A program made the position numbers and the translations under genes. From JAGVPT01 sp964384415 (GTDB taxonomy: Bacteria > Bacteroidota > Ignavibacteria > UBA10030 > UBA8401): a stretch of DNA of 29,781 bases. The stretch covers positions 1 through 29,781 of the forward strand of contig CAYLMV010000049.1 in the NCBI GenBank assembly GCA_964384415.1. Direction: 5' to 3'. Position 1 is the stretch's first letter, and each line of letters opens with the position of its first letter. Below, piece by piece: positions 1-7,504 of this stretch. The notes under the pieces are model-generated. The model made no database searches. It was given only the letters and a program-made list of their open reading frames with translations, and was not told where the DNA came from.

Positions 1-796
1 GAAAAATGAGTACAAAAGCAGCAGCCCACGCCTGCCTGTTCCAGTCGGCAAAGGGCGCCCTGGCATAATCATAGATGAAGACGCTGAGCGCTGCAATCGG
101 CTGGCCAATATCCGTCGACCAAAAACGATTTCCAAGAGCCGTAAAAAGCAAGGGGGCGGTCTCGCCGGCAGCACGGGCAAGCGCAAGTAGAATACCCGTT
201 GTGATGCCTCTCAGCGCGGATGGAAGAATGACCCTGAGCGTCACTTTCCATCTGGGAATGCCGAGTGCGAGCGCTGCTTCCCGAATTGTGTGCGGCACGA
301 GAAGCATCATCTCTTCCGTCGTTCTTGTAGCGGTGGGAATCATGAGAATCCCCAATGCGACACCTCCGGCGAGCGCAGAAAAATGTTTCATCGGCAGCAC
401 GACGATGATGTACGCAACGACACCGACCACGATCGAGGGGATCCCGCTGAGCACATCAGTCAAAAAGCGGACGATTGAAGCAAACGAACCGTGCTTGTGT
501 TCGGCAAGATAAATTCCCGTCATGATGCTCACGGGCAAGCCAAGAAGGCTCCCGAGGCCGATAAGAATTCCCGTCCCCACGATGGCATTCGCCATTCCTC
601 CGCCGCTCTCGCCGACGGGCGTCGGCATTTTGATGAAGAAATTGAGATTGAGCGATCCGATGCCTTGCGAGAGGGAATAGAAAAAAATCAGGAAGAGCGG
701 AACGACGGCTACGAGCGCGCTAAGGACGCACAGGGTGGTCGTAATCGCACTCTTCGATTTTCTCCAGTAATGATATGTTGAATAACCCAGCTTCAT
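1..796 (-). CDS. pstA: Phosphate ABC transporter permease PstA (3' end outside window)
   Basis: Inner-membrane permease that pairs with PstC to form the channel of the high-affinity phosphate importer PstSCAB. Translating the minus strand from the ATG at 796 gives a continuous frame of 265 codons to the window edge, so the C-terminus is missing. It begins MKLGYSTYHYWRKSKS, followed by a hydrophobic helix (LFLIFFYSLSQGIGSL), further membrane segments, and the EAA-type cytoplasmic loop (REAALALGIPRWKVT) that contacts the ATPase PstB. Near the edge is ARAAGETAPLLFTALG, a strongly conserved PstA motif. The start overlaps the pstC stop by four bases (ATGA), which indicates translational coupling. 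It is the fourth visible gene of a porin-pstS-pstC-pstA operon; pstB and phoU would be expected just beyond the left edge. The family call is very secure. Confidence 0.95.
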   Translation of the reverse strand, partial: MKLGYSTYHYWRKSKSAITTTLCVLSALVAVVPLFLIFFYSLSQGIGSLNLNFFIKMPTPVGESGGGMANAIVGTGILIGLGSLLGLPVSIMTGIYLAEHKHGSFASIVRFLTDVLSGIPSIVVGVVAYIIVVLPMKHFSALAGGVALGILMIPTATRTTEEMMLLVPHTIREAALALGIPRWKVTLRVILPSALRGITTGILLALARAAGETAPLLFTALGNRFWSTDIGQPIAALSVFIYDYARAPFADWNRQAWAAAFVLIF

Positions 797-1749
797 GCAT
801 TCTTGAATTTCTTTGTGACACTCCAGACAATCAGCCTTGCTGCCGCATTGAGCAGCACCGTCAGCACGAAGAGGATGAGCGCAATTTCAATAAGAGAGCT
901 GACATACATATCCGAGGTCGCCTCGGTAAACTCATTCGCGATCACGCTGGCCATCGTATAACCCGGCGCTAAGAGGGAAGCGGAAATCTCCGGCCGGTTC
1001 CCAATCACCATCGTCACTGCCATTGTTTCGCCCACGGCTCTCCCGAGTCCCAGGAGCGTCGCTCCCAGCAATCCCGACTTCGCGTCCGAGAGAACGATTC
1101 TCGTGGTCTCCCACCGCGTTGCGCCTAAAGCCAGTGCAGCCTCGCGTTGAGCCGTTGGAATTGCTTTGAGAACGTCGCGCGAAATCGACGTAATGATCGG
1201 GAGCACCATAATGGCGAGAATAATGCCCGCAGCGAGCATACCGAATCCGTAAGACGGTCCCGTGAAAAACGGCAGGAATTTCAAATTCCTGGATAAGACG
1301 GGTTCCACCGATACGCGCAGCCACGGGACAAGAACAAAGACACCCCACAATCCATAGACAATGCTCGGGATGGCCGCGAGAAGTTCAATGAGGAACGACA
1401 TCGGTTTCTCGATCCAGCCGGGGGCCAACTCAGAGAGGAAAACAGCCACACCGATGCTCAGCGGAAGCGCAAACGTAAGAGCGACGATGGACGATACCAC
1501 CGTGCCGAAAATAAAGACCAGCGCGCCGTACTCATCCTGAACAGGATCCCAGATTTCTCGTGTTAAAAACGACCATCCGAATTTCTCGATCGAAGGAACG
1601 GAGCCGCGATACATTTCGTACGCCATCAGAAAAACGAGAACGAAAACAAGGAAGGCAAAGAACGTTGTAGACGACTGGAAGATCGTGTCGCCCAGATTTA
1701 CGCTCTTTCGTTTTTGCGACCGGAGAAAAACGCCGGGTGGAGAAGCCAT
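793..1749 (-). CDS. pstC: Phosphate ABC transporter permease PstC
   Basis: Inner-membrane partner of PstA in the phosphate importer. The sequence has a first membrane helix (about residues 27-47), the PstC-typical SFLTREIWDPVQDEYGAL periplasmic segment, an EAA loop (EAALALGATRWE) and the GRAVGETMAVTMVIGN signature. I chose the ATG at 1749 (318 residues, normal for PstC) because GGTGGAG lies eight bases upstream. The open frame extends to a TTG at 1812, but that start has no visible ribosome-binding site. The chosen start codon sits in the loop of a perfect 12-bp hairpin whose stem contains the ribosome-binding site (1735-1765). About 70 bases separate it from the pstS stop, and its stop overlaps pstA (ATGA). 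Function is certain; the exact start is likely. Confidence 0.93.
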   Translation of the reverse strand: MASPPGVFLRSQKRKSVNLGDTIFQSSTTFFAFLVFVLVFLMAYEMYRGSVPSIEKFGWSFLTREIWDPVQDEYGALVFIFGTVVSSIVALTFALPLSIGVAVFLSELAPGWIEKPMSFLIELLAAIPSIVYGLWGVFVLVPWLRVSVEPVLSRNLKFLPFFTGPSYGFGMLAAGIILAIMVLPIITSISRDVLKAIPTAQREAALALGATRWETTRIVLSDAKSGLLGATLLGLGRAVGETMAVTMVIGNRPEISASLLAPGYTMASVIANEFTEATSDMYVSSLIEIALILFVLTVLLNAAARLIVWSVTKKFKNA

Positions 1750-1765
1750 TTTCGCTTCTCCACCC
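1735..1765 (-). promoter_or_regulatory. Perfect hairpin covering the pstC translation start
   Basis: On the plus strand GGGTGGAGAAGC (1735-1746) is exactly complementary to GCTTCTCCACCC (1754-1765), with a 7-base loop. In the mRNA the GGTGGAG ribosome-binding site lies in the stem and the AUG of pstC in the loop. By inference it either lowers pstC translation relative to pstS or stabilises the upstream pstS message, since pst operons usually make far more binding protein than permease. If the TTG start at 1812 were used, it would be a coding-region hairpin. Confidence 0.7.
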
Positions 1766-1818
1766 GATCCTTGTGCAACCGGCGCTGCTATATCAGACGC
1801 TGAATGTGCCAATAATGG

Positions 1819-2853
1819 TCAGTTGGTTTCGATGAGATCGATTTTCTTCAAGCATAATTTTGCAACTGTCTCTGGGAGAGGAGCATAGTACAGATCTTTT
1901 GCATACGACTGGCCGTCGGTCATCGCCCACTTCAAAAACTCTTTGATTTCCTTAGCCTTGGCTTTGTCTTTCATATTCTTCGAGATCAACAGCCAGGTGA
2001 ATCCGCAGATCGGGTAGGAATCTTTTCCGGGCGCATCGGTAATCATCACACGTAAATCGCCAGGCATGTTTCGGGCTGCGCCGGATGCGGCGGCCGAGAC
2101 TCCGTCAAACGTTGCTTCGACGAAATTGCCTTCTTTGTTTTGGAGCAGCGCATACGGGAGACCGTTTTGAACGGCATACGCAAGTTCGACATACCCCAGA
2201 GCGCCTTCCGATTGCTTAATCAAACCTGCAACGCCTTCATTTCCCTTTCCACCCAGACCAACGGGCCAATTCACCGAAGTACCTTTCCCGATGTTGACCG
2301 CCCACGTCTTGCTCACTTTCACCAGGTAGTCGGTGAAAATATTCGTCGTGCCGCTTCCATCCGACCTGTGAGCAACAATGATCGACTGGTCTGGAAGACT
2401 CTTCCCGGGATTGATGGCCGCGATCTTTGCATCGTTCCAGTTTGTGATTTGACCGAGATATATTCCTGCGAGAACATCGGGCGAGATGCGGAGGTCCTTT
2501 CCGGCCGCGGGAAGATTATAGGAGATGACAACTGCTCCCATGACCGTCGGAATGTGAATGATATCCGTTCCCTGCTTGTCTTTGATCGCCTTCAGTTGAT
2601 CTTCGCTCAGGAAAGCGTCGGAGGCGCCAAAGTCGACCGTTCCTTCGGTCACTTGCTTGATTCCGCCGCCGCTTCCGATCGACTGGTAGTTGAATTCCAC
2701 GCCTGCCTTCTTGCTATAGAGATCAAACCATTTGGAATAGATAACGTACGGGAACGTTGCGCCCGCACCGTTGAGCTTCATTTGAGCGATCGCTGTCTCG
2801 CCGGCAATCAATGATGTCACGAGCAGCAAAAGTGTAATTGTTAAAGATCTCAT
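1819..2853 (-). CDS. pstS: Periplasmic phosphate-binding protein PstS
   Basis: Extracytoplasmic receptor that captures phosphate and delivers it to PstCA. The chosen ATG at 2853 gives 344 residues and is preceded by GAGGA nine bases upstream. Longer starts at 2868 and 2877 are possible, but they put a charged stretch before the signal peptide. Residues 1-23 (MRSLTITLLLLVTSLIAGETAIA) form a typical Sec signal peptide without a lipobox. After it comes the PstS hallmark LNGAGATFPYVIYSKW, then YQSIGSGGG, DFGASDAFLS and HRSDGSGTTNIFTDYL, which are the phosphate-contacting loops of the family. It lies 40 bases after the porin stop with no hairpin between, so the two genes are probably cotranscribed from the Pho-box promoter upstream of the porin. 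Confidence 0.96.
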   Translation of the reverse strand: MRSLTITLLLLVTSLIAGETAIAQMKLNGAGATFPYVIYSKWFDLYSKKAGVEFNYQSIGSGGGIKQVTEGTVDFGASDAFLSEDQLKAIKDKQGTDIIHIPTVMGAVVISYNLPAAGKDLRISPDVLAGIYLGQITNWNDAKIAAINPGKSLPDQSIIVAHRSDGSGTTNIFTDYLVKVSKTWAVNIGKGTSVNWPVGLGGKGNEGVAGLIKQSEGALGYVELAYAVQNGLPYALLQNKEGNFVEATFDGVSAAASGAARNMPGDLRVMITDAPGKDSYPICGFTWLLISKNMKDKAKAKEIKEFLKWAMTDGQSYAKDLYYAPLPETVAKLCLKKIDLIETN

Positions 2854-2893
2854 TTTTTCAGTCCTCATTCTTTGCATTGGGTGGAAGATAGTC

Positions 2894-4030
2894 TTAGATG
2901 AAAATGTAATAGAAAGTCAATCGGGCAGTGAGCGAAGCATTGGGCGCTGACCCGACGGCAGGCGCTTGATAGGTCTCATAGAGAATGTTCGGGCTGATCG
3001 AGACGTTCTTATCCACTTTCCAGGAGAGGCCACCGACGATGTATCCGCGGGAATCGCCCTTCGCATTCGCAGCGCTGTTGGTATTCGGATCGTAGCTGTC
3101 ATAGCGTGCAACAATGGCTAACTCTGGCATAAGATTGTATGAACCCCAGAGTGACCAGCCGAGGCCGCTGAGGGAGCCTGGAGTCGTGGATCCTGCCGGC
3201 GTAAACGCATTTGCTTGTGACGACATGAAAGCCTCAAAGCCAAGGTTGAAAATATATGGCTGCCAGTAATTCAGGAAGAGGGCCTCTACCGTGGTGCTGT
3301 TGCTTTTCAGTGAACCTGAGATCAGCTTGTCGGCCGCATCCTTATAGTCGAGATAGACGGTAGCCTGAAAATTACTTATCGGCTTGAATTGCAGGTTCAG
3401 AGAATAACGTTTGTATTTGTCCAATGCCACATTGTTGCCGCTGTTGTCGTTTCCTACCAGGACCCAGTAGTTGACCATTCCGTCGCCCACGAGCTTGCCG
3501 CGGAGCGAAACCCCGAGTTCTCTTGAAGGAATAATTCCCCGCAGATCCATGATCGTCTTCTCGAGAAATCGGTACTGCCATGCCGCCTCGGAAATGTCGA
3601 ACGCCCCAGTGGGCTGGATACCGAAGGTGAAGTTGCTTCCCGCAAAGATGTTTTTCCACGTGAGGTACGCATCCTTGACAAATGGTGCTACTTTGCTGCC
3701 GGCCAATTCATCTCCGGTTCCGACGGAGCTGCTGCCGCCCGGTGTTGCCGCCTGGTCCGCTTCAACCCTAAATCTCGTCGTGAATTGCTCCGAGATGTCG
3801 TTGTCGTACGCAAAATAGATTCTGCGGAACTGGAACGCCTGGAAGGATTTCGAGCCGGGGGCACTTGACGCCGAGGCATTGGTCCCAGGCGCTGTGTGGT
3901 TAAACGAGGAATCACGGGCCACGTTGTAGTAGTAATCGCCGAACATGTAGCCGCTGAATTTCCCCTGACCAAAACCTGCCGCCGACAAAACGAAGAGCCC
4001 AACTGCCAGTAGGATCAAGCTTCTCTTCAT
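2894..4030 (-). CDS. Outer-membrane porin, first gene of the pst operon
   Basis: Predicted outer-membrane beta-barrel of 378 residues from the ATG at 4030, which has AAAGGA five bases upstream; the longer frame to 4120 begins upstream of any signal peptide. Residues 1-21 (MKRSLILLAVGLFVLSAAGFG) form a signal peptide. The mature part is rich in alternating aromatic/polar strands (GKFSGYMFGDYYYN, FQFRRIYFAYDNDIS, LNLQFKPISNFQATVYLDY) and ends in aromatic residues (LTFYYIFI), as barrels do. It resembles phosphate-selective OprO/OprP-type porins in size and strand style, but I cannot prove homology from sequence alone. Its place at the head of the pst operon, directly behind a Pho-box-like promoter, suggests passage of phosphate or polyphosphate across the outer membrane. 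The function is inferred from context. Confidence 0.8.
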   Translation of the reverse strand: MKRSLILLAVGLFVLSAAGFGQGKFSGYMFGDYYYNVARDSSFNHTAPGTNASASSAPGSKSFQAFQFRRIYFAYDNDISEQFTTRFRVEADQAATPGGSSSVGTGDELAGSKVAPFVKDAYLTWKNIFAGSNFTFGIQPTGAFDISEAAWQYRFLEKTIMDLRGIIPSRELGVSLRGKLVGDGMVNYWVLVGNDNSGNNVALDKYKRYSLNLQFKPISNFQATVYLDYKDAADKLISGSLKSNSTTVEALFLNYWQPYIFNLGFEAFMSSQANAFTPAGSTTPGSLSGLGWSLWGSYNLMPELAIVARYDSYDPNTNSAANAKGDSRGYIVGGLSWKVDKNVSISPNILYETYQAPAVGSAPNASLTARLTFYYIFI

Positions 4031-4100
4031 GGGTTTCCTTTCTAAAGATTTGTGATTGAGAATGACTGTGTTTTGTTGATGCGTGCGCTTAAGAAGTGCG

Positions 4101-4156
4101 CTAAAATACACTCCAGACAATAGCTCCGTATTAAAGCAATGTTATGAAATTGTTAA
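4101..4156 (-). promoter_or_regulatory. Pho-box-like operator and promoter of the porin-pst operon
   Basis: Read on the minus strand, three hexamers TTAACA (4156-4151), ATAACA (4145-4140) and TTAATA (4134-4129) recur every 11 bp, the spacing used by PhoB/PhoP-type response regulators. Exactly 20 bases after the last repeat lies TATTTTAG (4108-4101), compatible with the TAnnTTTG-type -7 element of Bacteroidota sigma factors. The porin ATG is 99 bp from the box. Near-identical boxes occur at 5033-5060 and 9766-9793. Confidence 0.72.
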
Positions 4157-4194
4157 CAGGCCAAAGAATCTTGCTCTTTGTGGCGAAAAACCAG

Positions 4195-4965
4195 CTATTC
4201 AGACGATTTTCGCAGATTTTCAAGGTAGTTTTGCGCGAGCTGATGTTGTTGTTCTTCTCTTTGGCTTTTTGCAGGGATAGAGATCACTCTTTTCAGCGAT
4301 TCCGCCGCGGCTTCTTTTCTTCCTTCAGCGAGATACGTCCAATACATTTCATAATAAGCATAGGAATTTGCTGGATCGTACCTTACAGCCTTCGCCAGGA
4401 ATTCTTCTGAAGCCTGGAACGAACCGTGTAACTCTTCCCCAAAAATGACCCTCGCAATGGTCCTTTCCAGCCAGGAGAGCTGTGCGCTTTCCCGTTCGAA
4501 GATCGCGAGAATGATGTAGGCCAGCGCGAAAGTGGAATCGAGTTCGATCGTTTTTTCGGCTTCGAGCCTGACTTCTTTGCCAAGCTTCAGTTTCTCCGAA
4601 ACGCCGCCAAAGGGGATCAGACTTCCGCTCGTCATCGCTTTCCAAAAATGCGCCGAAGGGAGATCCGGGCTGACGGCCAGAAGAGTGTCGGCATAGAAGG
4701 CTGCCCGCCGGTAATAATGCTCTGCGCTCGAATCCTTGTGCAGACGAAGCCATCCGAGATCGCTGCAGGCGCGGATGAGCCTGATCAGCGCGCCGTTGTC
4801 GCGGGGATCCAGCTTGTATGCCTCTTCATACAATGGAAGGGCGATGTCGGTCTGTTTCTGAAAGAACATCTCGTCTCCCTGCTGAAGAAGCCGATTTTGC
4901 TCTTGCGCCCGTACACTCATCGCAGCGAGAAAAAGGAGACCAAGCACGAATCTGCTTGCAGCCAT
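4195..4965 (-). CDS. Secreted TPR-repeat protein, probably Pho-regulated
   Basis: A 256-residue protein from the ATG at 4965; the TTG one codon earlier is the only longer start. The N-terminus (AASRFVLGLLFLAAMSVRA) looks like a cleavable signal peptide, so it probably acts in the periplasm or at the envelope. The rest is helical with TPR-like units: LLQQGDEMFFQKQTDIALPL, YEEAYKLDPRDNGALIRLI, AEKTIELDSTFALAYIILA, and AVRYDPANSYAYYEMYWTYL. No catalytic motif is visible. It is a single-gene unit between ppx and the porin, and a Pho-box-like element sits 68 bp upstream of its start, so expression during phosphate starvation is likely. Its role is unknown; a scaffold for phosphate-uptake or polyphosphate proteins is only a guess. 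Confidence 0.75.
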   Translation of the reverse strand: MAASRFVLGLLFLAAMSVRAQEQNRLLQQGDEMFFQKQTDIALPLYEEAYKLDPRDNGALIRLIRACSDLGWLRLHKDSSAEHYYRRAAFYADTLLAVSPDLPSAHFWKAMTSGSLIPFGGVSEKLKLGKEVRLEAEKTIELDSTFALAYIILAIFERESAQLSWLERTIARVIFGEELHGSFQASEEFLAKAVRYDPANSYAYYEMYWTYLAEGRKEAAAESLKRVISIPAKSQREEQQHQLAQNYLENLRKSSE

Positions 4966-5004
4966 CAAGGCAAAGCTAAGTGGATTGGCAGATAGGGAAT
5001 TGCT

Positions 5005-5060
5005 GTAAGGTAGGAACCCGGAGTGATCCGGATATTAAAGAGGAGTTATGAAAAAGTTAA
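5005..5060 (-). promoter_or_regulatory. Pho-box-like operator and promoter of the TPR gene
   Basis: On the minus strand TTAACT (5060-5055), ATAACT (5049-5044) and TTAATA (5038-5033) recur every 11 bp, matching the porin-operon box in 14 of the first 16 bases. TACCTTAC (5012-5005) begins exactly 20 bases after the last repeat, the same spacing as TATTTTAG in the porin promoter. The TPR start codon follows 39 bases further on. The first hexamer overlaps the edge of the heptad hairpin. Confidence 0.68.
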
Positions 5061-5182
5061 AAGTGCAAAGTGAAAAGTTCAAAAGTGAAGGGAAAAATGA
5101 AAAATTTCTCTGAGGCATTCTCTCTTCAAAACTTTGAACTTTAGACTTTAACTTTTAACTTTGCACTTTTAACTTTTAACTC
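5055..5182. repeat. Inverted arrays of an AGTnnAA heptad between ppx and the TPR gene
   Basis: The left array (5055-5090) is a run of 7-base units, AGTTAAA, AGTGCAA, AGTGAAA, AGTTCAA. The right array (about 5131-5182) holds the complementary heptads (TTTAACT, TTGCACT, TTGAACT). The 17 bases 5055-5071 are a perfect inverted copy of 5158-5174, so the RNA could fold into a long AU-rich hairpin. It begins about 40 bp after the ppx stop and ends at the Pho box of the next gene, so a terminator or insulator role is plausible. It may instead be a dispersed intergenic repeat. Confidence 0.7.
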
Positions 5183-5220
5183 TCAGCGGATTTGCACTCT
5201 GCCGCCGGAGTTCCGGCAAA

Positions 5221-6777
5221 CTACTTCTTCGGCGAGAATTGTGCTTTAACATTGAAGGCCTTTTCGAACAGCTCCTTTTTTCTGTCCGCCCCCCATACCT
5301 CAAGCTCGATGTTAGCGCGGTTCGATTTGCGAAGCTTGAAGCGGACCGACGACCGCGTACGGAGGCATCGTATGCTCCGAATTGCAGAGAGGTGCGTCCT
5401 GTCGAGGCCGTCCGCAATCCTCAATATCGCGGCTAACTTCACAACCGTCTCTCTGTCGTCCACGTTCAGCTTGTTAAACCCCTCGTGCCTCATTTTTGGA
5501 TGGCTCTTCCGATGGTATCGTGCAATGTTTGCAATAATCTCTTTTTCGTTCTCCGTGAAGCCGAGAAGTTCGGCGTTTCTGATGAGGTAGTACGAATGAC
5601 GGTGGTGCTGCGCGTGAGAAACAAATAGTCCGACCTCGTGAAGAAGCGCTGCCGCTTCCAGATAAATGCGGTCGGACGGGCTTAGCTTGTGCAGGGAGGC
5701 CGTCTGGTCAAAAATTTCGAGCGCGAGGCGGCCGACCTGGTGCGCATGTCCTTTTTCGTACTGGAAGTTTTCGGCGATATGAAGAACACTCGTGTAACGG
5801 ATGTCGTGGAAGTGATCGAACTTTTTCTTTCTGTAGTATTTCTCGATGGAGTCGAGAATAATGCCTTCGCGAAGGGCAAATTCGGAATACGTCATCCGCT
5901 TGATGGAGAGCGCGCGGCAGATCTCTTCCAGAATAATCACGCCTGCCACGATGATATCGGCCCGGGCCGAATCGAGGCCGTCGATGCTTGTGCGGTCGTC
6001 CGGGTCGTTCAGTTCCAATACCATCTCCGCGACATCCGACACGTCTTTACTCGAGAAGGTGAAATTGTTGAGCGGCGCCCCGCCTTCTTCATCCCTCCCC
6101 AGCCTGATGATCTGTGCGATGTTGGCGATCGTCCCGGAGGTCCCGACGGCGATCTCGTAGCGGTCCTTACGCGCCGCTCTCACGATCGGATCGAGCATCC
6201 CCCGGACGTACTGCCGGCACTCGCGGATCGACTTTGAAGACGATTTTCCATCCTCGAAGAAGCGCTGTGTCAGACGCACGGCGCCGATTTTGAGGCTGTT
6301 GCTGTAGAGCACGTTTCGTTTGTAGCCGATCAGGAATTCCGTGCTTCCGCCGCCGATATCGACCATCAAATGGTGTTTGTTGAAAATCGGCAGCGCCTGG
6401 AGAACACCCAGGTGGATCAAGCGGGCCTCTTCAAAACCGGAAGCTACCTCGATCGAGATCCCCGCTTCGGATTTTACTCTCCGGAGAAATTCATCCTGAT
6501 TGACCGCTTCGCGCACGGCGCTCGTCGCAATCGCTCTGATGGGAGCGCGGTACGAATCCGCGATCATCTTGAACCGCTTAAGAGCATGGATGCCCCGCTC
6601 GACGGCGCTTCCCGACAGATATTTCATATCCGTCGAACCGGATCCCAATCGGACGAACTCTCTCTGGCGCTCGAGCGTTTTGAAACGGCCGGATTCCGGA
6701 TACACTTCAGCAACGATGAGGTGGATGGAGTTGGTGCCGATATCAATGGCGGCGAGATTTTTCTTCTGCTTCTTCAT
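5221..6777 (-). CDS. ppx: Exopolyphosphatase / guanosine pentaphosphatase (Ppx/GppA family)
   Basis: Hydrolyses terminal phosphates of inorganic polyphosphate and/or converts pppGpp to ppGpp; sequence alone does not decide which. The 518-residue length from the ATG at 6777 matches E. coli Ppx and GppA. The ASKHA-fold domain shows the first phosphate loop AAIDIGTNSIHL (residues 9-20), the catalytic-glutamate region SGFEEARLI (113-121) and the second phosphate loop VDIGGGSTEF (139-148), with VGTSGTIANI near 211. The C-terminal HD-like helical domain (about 340-470) carries LLHEVGLFVSH, typical for this family. The start overlaps the 3' end of the upstream kinase gene by 35 bases; a longer start at 6828 would overlap by 86. 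It is the last gene of a Pho-boxed CHAD-SixA-kinase operon, which favours a role in polyphosphate turnover. Confidence 0.94.
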   Translation of the reverse strand: MKKQKKNLAAIDIGTNSIHLIVAEVYPESGRFKTLERQREFVRLGSGSTDMKYLSGSAVERGIHALKRFKMIADSYRAPIRAIATSAVREAVNQDEFLRRVKSEAGISIEVASGFEEARLIHLGVLQALPIFNKHHLMVDIGGGSTEFLIGYKRNVLYSNSLKIGAVRLTQRFFEDGKSSSKSIRECRQYVRGMLDPIVRAARKDRYEIAVGTSGTIANIAQIIRLGRDEEGGAPLNNFTFSSKDVSDVAEMVLELNDPDDRTSIDGLDSARADIIVAGVIILEEICRALSIKRMTYSEFALREGIILDSIEKYYRKKKFDHFHDIRYTSVLHIAENFQYEKGHAHQVGRLALEIFDQTASLHKLSPSDRIYLEAAALLHEVGLFVSHAQHHRHSYYLIRNAELLGFTENEKEIIANIARYHRKSHPKMRHEGFNKLNVDDRETVVKLAAILRIADGLDRTHLSAIRSIRCLRTRSSVRFKLRKSNRANIELEVWGADRKKELFEKAFNVKAQFSPKK

Positions 6778-7504
6778 CTTCAAGAACGGCAAGAATTCCT
6801 TGTTTGAGCGCGCGGTTGGTTTCTTCAAAACTTTTTGCTGCGTCGACGACCTGGAAATCGAACTCGTTGGTCATCCTGTCGAATTCCTTCAAAATCACTT
6901 TCTGGTACTCGACGAAGCTGTCATAGACGTCATCACCGAGCCGAATATCCATCCCGGATTCCCAGTAATCCAGCCCTTCTCCCGACTGCTCTTCCCAGTA
7001 GCGTTTTTCGAATGTGCGGCTATTGATGACACGAGGAATGAGATCCTCGATGGTGATGCGCATATAGAAAATCGCATCCGGTTCGACGGCAAAGCCGAAC
7101 ACCTTCCTGATCCATTGACGGTCGCCGCCGCGTGCTGCGGAGCGGGCAAAAGCCGTGTAGACATAGCGATCGGCGAGGACGACAAAACCGGCGCGGAGAG
7201 CGGGAATGACTTCGTGTTCGAGGCGGTCCGCAAAATCTGCCGCATACAGAAGATTGAAAGTGTTGAAGTTGAGCGTGTGCCCCGACTTAGCCTCGTCGAT
7301 GGCTTTCCCCATCAGCGGCGAACGTGTCCACCCTGTCGTGGTGACGCCGTATCCCTTCACCTCGAGCCATTTCTTGAGCTCTTCGAGCTGCGTTGACCGT
7401 CCGACACCATCGGTGCCTTCAACGACAATAAGTTTGCCTGTCAGGTCGCTCGCGTCGATGTACGGGAGGCCGACCCCGTAGAAGAGGTTTTTCTTACGCG
7501 ACAT
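6743..7504 (-). CDS. Thymidylate-kinase-like P-loop protein, copy 1 (Arg in Walker A)
   Basis: A 253-residue P-loop NMP-kinase-fold protein related to dTMP kinase. The Walker A region reads VVEGTDGVGRSTQLE (27-41): the invariant lysine of GxxGxGK(S/T) is arginine (R36), directly visible as a CGG codon. The DRX motif is intact (ADRYVYTAFAR, 111-121). The TREPGG loop that binds the thymidylate phosphate in true Tmk is replaced by TTGWTRS. It is clearly a duplicate of the next gene, sharing KWL, DFADRL, GFAV-PD and GMD blocks, but has an extra N-terminal 12 residues and an insertion near residue 165. Its start overlaps the end of copy 2 by 11 bases and its end overlaps ppx. By inference it is weak or inactive as a kinase, perhaps a regulatory partner of copy 2. 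It is unlikely to be the housekeeping Tmk. Confidence 0.85.
   Translation of the reverse strand: MSRKKNLFYGVGLPYIDASDLTGKLIVVEGTDGVGRSTQLEELKKWLEVKGYGVTTTGWTRSPLMGKAIDEAKSGHTLNFNTFNLLYAADFADRLEHEVIPALRAGFVVLADRYVYTAFARSAARGGDRQWIRKVFGFAVEPDAIFYMRITIEDLIPRVINSRTFEKRYWEEQSGEGLDYWESGMDIRLGDDVYDSFVEYQKVILKEFDRMTNEFDFQVVDAAKSFEETNRALKQGILAVLEDEEAEEKSRRH

Noticed and set aside
1750..1812. Longer pstC start at a TTG codon (339 residues)
   Set aside because: No ribosome-binding site at the TTG, and the extra 21 residues are outside the normal PstC length; the ATG at 1749 has GGTGGAG at good spacing.
2140..2814. 224-codon plus-strand frame opposite pstS
   Set aside because: Antisense shadow of pstS; no motif, no ribosome-binding site, no neighbour logic.
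6500..7396. 298-codon open frame on the plus strand opposite the kinase pair and ppx
   Set aside because: It lies antisense to two well-supported genes with family motifs, has no recognisable domain, and is explained by GC-rich codon third positions of the real genes.
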